A stretch of DNA of 64,000 nucleotides from Cryphonectria parasitica EP155 (lineage: Eukaryota; Ascomycota; Sordariomycetes; Diaporthales; Cryphonectriaceae), in contig NW_024468915.1 of NCBI RefSeq assembly GCF_011745365.1, forward strand, positions 1,404,653 through 1,468,652, in the 5' to 3' direction. Of the stretch, positions 59,338 through 64,000 are shown piece by piece. The position numbers were made by a program, and so were the translations under genes. The notes below the pieces were generated by a model. It searched no databases. It saw only the letters and a program-made list of their open reading frames with translations, and had not been told where the DNA came from. How positions within the stretch are numbered: the stretch's first letter is position 1; the number at the start of each line of letters is the position of its first letter.

Positions 59338-62300
59338 ACCGATCGGAGAGTCGACGGCCGAGATTGGTGCCGAGGTTGTGAAGAGAGGCAAAGAGAGAGA
59401 AAAGAACCTGGAGGAAGGGGGAATACCAGGACTCGAGATGGAGACACCAGAAGGGCTCTAGGCCAAGTGATGTAGAGCTTGTCCGAGGGAGGGACGGGAA
59501 GGGTGGGGTGCTCTCAGCCACGGCTTCTTAAATACTTTTTTTTTTCCTGCGCCCTGACCTGCCTCTGGTCTTTCTCTCTGTTCCGCCCCAAGGGTATGTA
59601 TAGTTTGAAACGCGCGGAGGGGGACGAAGCGGTCGCAATTTCGCAGACTGGGACGTTTTCTGAAATTATGTGTGATCAACCGACAGCCGGATCACGCTCG
59701 TCGAGCATCGAGGATGTGTTGTAGTGGTATGGATGGTGCCGCCTCTGCTGCTTGGGAAGCACGAAACTCCACCTCGAATTATGGGGACACGAGATCGATG
59801 CCGGAATTTGGCGCGGCTAGGACGGGAGTTCTATTCGTCAGAGGAGATGTCAGAACAGACGAGACGCTGAGGTAGGCTTTAGACGAGGATAGCAAATATA
59901 GACAGGCGCCGGCGCGAGGAGACAAGCGCCTGCAGGCATCTTAAATACACATTGAAGAGAAAAGAGAAACTGAAAAGAACGAGCCGAGAAGAAAAGGAAA
60001 AAAAGGTCGCAGAAAGGCGACCAAGAGTGCTGCTTGCTGACTCCCGTCCCTTCCCCCCACACCGGGGCCCCAAGGAGGCGTTATTGTAGTTGTGTGGCAG
60101 CAGCAACAGCAGCATCGTGATCGGACCGAGGGAGCTGTTGCACAGGAGCCCGCCGACCAAGATCTGGTAAGGGCGGCTGCAGAGCTCTGGGCCTGTTGGC
60201 CCCCGACGGGCTGAGGAAGCGCAAGCCGAGAAGGATTCGGAGGTGTCTAGGTCGACGGCACTGTGAGGCGTGCCATGCGCTGCTGCAGGGTCGGGGTGCA
60301 GACACTGCGGCCACAGATGCTGCCCTTGAGCTTTCGGGGGGGGGGGGGGCTGCAAAAGGCTGCCAGGGGCCTTTCTTCATGGCTAAAATCAAATTGGCGA
60401 CCTGCCCAAGCGCGCGGCCCGGCGGATGAGGAAATGCTTCCGAGATAATAAACGCACATCCTCTTACCTTTTGAAATGAATGAGAGAGAGTGTGAGATCT
60501 ACCCGCGGCTCGACATGAGCCTCACTTGTGCTTGTCGTGCCTGGGTGGAAATTCAGAGATCGAAAGGGTGCTTTTTTTGAGAGGGGCTCCACGACAGAAA
60601 GATGCAGTCAGTGTGAGTCCCAACGTCCAACGGCGGGGTCAGACAAAGGACCGAAGTGATTGGGCGGAGGGGTTGTCTCGGTGCAACCCCATGCTAGGTG
60701 AGAAACAAGAGAGCCCACTAGTGACGGTGACATGAACTGCGCGCACAGTTGCTCCTCCTCGAATACGTCGCCACGGGAACTGCCAGGTGAAAGGCAGAAA
60801 GATGTCGAGAGACAACAGGCGTGCCGTGTGTGTGTGTGTGTGTGTGTTGTAAGAGGGAGAAGGGAAGATGACGGTGGTCGAGTTATGATCGAGAAAGGTT
60901 TCGCTGGAGCCAAGACCGGGACTGGGTCGGATTCACGGGGCCTAGGACAGGGCAAGGTTGAGGTAGGTAAGGTAAGGCAGGCTGTGGAGGTAAGGCCATG
61001 AGGCATGTGCCATGCACTGCAGGATCATCAGGCACTCTGATCCTTACGGTGATCGACTGCAGTGTACCACACCCCTGTGGTAGGTGCGAGGGCGCTTGGT
61101 GGTGCTAAGAGTAAAAAAGGTTGGCTGCGTTGGGCTGCAAGTCTGTGTCTCTGCTGCAGCTCGTCCTGCAGCTCGCTCGTCCTGCAGGTGCAGAGGCAAC
61201 GCGCCATGGAACCCTGTGAGAGCCGCCTGGCTGGTTGGCCGATAGCACGTCTTGGGACCACCTTTAAAAGAGGCCGCATTCTGGGCCTGGGTCGACGGTT
61301 TGGGCGGCTCGGCGATTCGCTATGACCTAGGCCTGCATCTGCCCGCATCTGCCCGCATCCTTGGAGGGGGAAGTCTCATGGCCTCCGCCGCTCCACACCT
61401 GGCCTGTGAATCAGGTACAGCACGCCATGGTTAGCACGACACCATGTTCGTTGACTTGTTGAAGAGTGAACAAGCTCGCGCCCCTGTGTGCGTGGGGTGC
61501 CTTGCTGGTTGAGGGTGTAGAGACTCGTGGACCTCGACATGGGGAGCTGGCCCAATCTCTCTCCAAGTGACTCCTCCCACTGCTACCCGATCTCGCGTCC
61601 CGTCGTCCAGCGTAATTCTCTTTTCTTTGCTGCAGGATGAGAGTCAGGCTGCAGTGTGGCCATTACCAGCCAGTGGCTTGAGCTACTACGACGAAGGAAT
61701 GGCACACGTCATGGACAGCGAGGCTGGGCCCTGGCCCGGTTCATCGAAAGAGCAGTACGACGAGCATCATGCAGACAAGCCACTCGCAAATTCACTGCAA
61801 GTCTGACAGCTGGACATGCTCTCCCTCCTGGCAAACGAGCCTGTTAATTGACGCACACGAAACTGTCGTTTAGAAGGGGCTTGTCGGCGGTGAGTGATTG
61901 ATTCCACTTATGACGCCTCGTGGCAGCCCAGCGAGCATCCTGGGGCGAGCAGGACACCGTCGGGAAGCTGCGGCATCTTGCAATGAGACAGGCAGTGCGG
62001 CTGGATGCGTTCTACTTAGTAGTAAGCGGAACGCGTTGTTGAGATGGCCCGTCTAAATGAACAATTGTCGCTGTTGTTCTGACGTCGTTTTGAGGACTGC
62101 GCGTTTATGCAACTTCTCTCTTCAAAGACCAGTAGCAGCTTCCCTATACTGATAGTAGAGAGGGACCGCCACTGCAGGCGTGATAGTGTTAGCTGCATGA
62201 GTGGAGTCTTATCGATAAGGAATCGTCGAAAAAAAAGTTGTTTGCATTTCTGCTTCTTTTCCCGTCTCCTACTAAATTTGTGAAAATCTTGTGTATATTC

Positions 62301-62557
62301 CGCGAAACGCTTTCTTTGGTTGAACGATTGAATACTCAAAGGAGGAAGGATTGGTGAGAGAGTAATGAGGGATCCTTGAGCACCCCCATAATTTTGCACA
62401 CCTGCCTCTCACTGTGCGCCCTCGACAGAGGCGCAATGTCAGTCCTTCCTGTTCCTCTTGCCCACCTCGTCCACCTTTGCCAGCGCGCAGCGGTTAGTAG
62501 TATTGATGGCCAAGGCTTGCTGATGCTCTCTTCAATCCTTTAGACGTACGGATCGCC
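59338..62557. other. Divergent intergenic region ARL8-RPA135
   Basis: About 3.2 kb with no gene recognised. A GT repeat lies at 60826-60847, a G14 run at 60336-60349 and a short tandem of CATCTGCCCG near 61336-61358. Short frames are not protein-like. It holds both promoters; nothing else is seen. Confidence 0.5.
60826..60847. repeat. GT dinucleotide repeat
   Basis: About 11 copies in intergenic DNA. Confidence 0.85.
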
Positions 62558-64000
62558 ATGGCTCCGGCGAGAACGAGCACGGAGTGGGATCACCAATACA
62601 ACACATTACGCCGCGAGAACCTTTTCAGGAACCCACCCACCGATCACAGTGCCTACCCTCTCCTACAGATCGCCGTAAACCCACACATCGAGGCTTTCAA
62701 TGCGCTTTTTCCCTCAGACGGGAGGAAAGGCCTCATAGACCATGGACTAGCCGACATTGGGACCAAGACATTCTTCGACAGCCCTGACGGCTCCTCCGCA
62801 GGCGCCAGAAACAAGTTGACTGTCCGATACAAGAGCGTGTCACTTCAAAAATCACTCCTTCCACCGAGTAACAAATTCGCCAAAAACCGCGAGATCTACC
62901 CGGCCGAGTGCAGAGAGAGGCATTCAACATATCGTGGAAAGCTCACCGCGACTCTCGAGTACAGAATCAACGATGGGGATCCCCACGAGTTCGTCAGAGA
63001 ACTTGGCAACATGCCTATCATGGTCAAGGTATGCTAAGTCCACTAGGCGCGTCATGTTTTCTCTTCTTCTCTTGTACAGAGATCTAATGATGCCCAGTCC
63101 AACAAATGCCATCTCGAGAACAATTCTCCAGCTCTGCTGGTGCAGAGAAAAGAAGAATCGGAAGAGCTGGGCGGCTACTTCATAGTCAACGGCAACGAAA
63201 AGATCATCCGGCTGCTTATGATGAACAAACGCAATTTCCCCCTCGCGATCAATCGCCCGAGTTTCACAAATCGAGGCCAGGCATACACCCCCTACGGCAT
63301 CATAATGCGATGTCTAAGACCAGACGAAACATCCCAGACGAACGTCCTCCACTACCTCGACGATGGAAATGTCACCTTTCGATTCTCGTGGAGGAAGAAC
63401 GAATACCTCGTGCCCGTCATGATGATCTTGAAGGCACTGGTGGAGACAAACGACCGCGAGATCTTCGAGGGCCTAATCGGCGCGGCGGGCTCAAAGGGCA
63501 CAGACAACACCTTTCTGACGGACCGGGTGGAGCTGCTCCTCCGGACGTACAAGGCGTACGGCCTGTACAGCAAGAGCAAGACGCGAGCCTACCTGGGAGA
63601 GAAGTTCCGTGTCGTGTTGGGCGTTCCAGACACCATGTCAAATTATGATGTCGGCACAGAATTTCTGCGGCGGGTCGTCCTTGTCCACTTGGGCAATGTG
63701 AATGTGACTGAGGAACAGGATGCGGACAAATTTAAGATGATTCTCTTCATGATCCGCAAGCTCTATGCGCTTGTCGCCGGGGACTGCGCTGTGGACAACC
63801 CCGATGCTGTGCAGAACCAAGAGATTCTTCTGGGTGGTTTCCTGTACGGTCAGATCTTGAAGGAACGCCTCGAGGAACTCTTGGCTGTGAATCTCAGGGC
63901 TTCCTTGCGAGACTACTTCCGGAAGAAGCCTGCAAACAACTTTACATCACCGGCATTTGGAAAGGACTTCCCGGCTGCGATCTTCCGGAGGACGACAGAG
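62558..64000 (+). CDS. RNA polymerase I second-largest subunit (RPA135), 5' part
   Basis: N-terminal 458 residues of the second-largest subunit of RNA polymerase I, which forms the active-site cleft with RPA190 and transcribes rRNA in the nucleolus. Exons are 62558-63028 and 63098 onward; the 69-nt intron is phase 0 (donor GTATGC, acceptor CCCAG). The gene runs off the right edge; the full protein should be about 1200 residues. Diagnostic stretches: LIDHGLADIGTKTF, RECRERHSTYRGKLTATLEY-type protrusion sequence (the read residues are YPAECRERHSTYRGKL), MPIMVKSNKCHLEN, EESEELGGYFIVNGNEKIIR, LLMMNKRNFPLAINRPSF and FLTDRVELLLRTY. The MMNKRNFPLAI pattern fits Pol I better than Pol II or III relatives. 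The start MAPARTSTEWDHQYNTL is the first ATG of the open frame. Confidence 0.93.

Overview
The window is nuclear DNA of a filamentous ascomycete (Pezizomycotina, most likely Sordariomycetes; species not determinable by eye). The grounds are short 50-120 nt GT-AG introns in nearly every gene, CT-rich leaders, and fungus-specific families: HET, DUF3176, a Zn2Cys6 factor, an Nce102-type MARVEL protein and a cell-surface Cu-only-type superoxide dismutase. I built 16 gene models by splicing reading frames by eye. For 14 of them the exon phases sum exactly to one open frame. The exceptions are the DUF202 gene, whose 5' end is unresolved, and a thioesterase with an apparent one-base frameshift.

Layout. 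1-6.7 kb: no gene seen, homopolymer and pyrimidine tracts, apparently the long upstream region of the Zn2Cys6 regulator at 6.7-8.1 kb. 10.1-12.0 kb: a DUF202 membrane protein (-) and V-ATPase subunit f (+). 13.4-19.0 kb: a 1776-residue ankyrin protein whose N-terminus looks like a nucleotidyltransferase fold. 20.6-24.8 kb: a MARVEL-domain membrane protein (+) and a stand-alone molybdenum-cofactor-sulfurase-like PLP enzyme (-). 28.7-29.7 kb: a surface superoxide dismutase-like protein (-). 33.4-45.7 kb: a dense secretory and housekeeping block with OST2 (+), the Golgi protein GRASP/Grh1 (-), the RNA-cap trimethylguanosine synthase TGS1 (+), DOP1 (-) and a hotdog thioesterase (+). 46.1-51.4 kb: a secreted protein of unknown function (-) and a DUF3176 membrane protein (-). 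53.6-55.8 kb: a HET-domain protein (+). 58.4-59.3 kb: ARL8 (-). 62.6 kb to the end: the 5' part of RNA polymerase I subunit 2 (+), cut by the window edge.

Common themes are the endomembrane system (OST2 in the ER, GRASP and DOP1 at the Golgi, ARL8 and V-ATPase f at the vacuole/lysosome) and RNA biology (TGS1, RPA135). Neighbours are not co-transcribed; convergent and divergent pairs dominate. Intergenic DNA is unusually rich in long pure C or G runs (12 of at least 10 nt), and several gaps (about 31.5-33 kb and 51.4-53.3 kb) are AT-rich. No CRISPR array, rRNA, convincing tRNA or intact transposon was seen. The most unusual items are the ankyrin protein's predicted nucleotidyltransferase-like head, a thioesterase with a likely frameshift at a G run, a 20-nt micro-exon in ARL8, and the poly(C)/poly(G) tracts.
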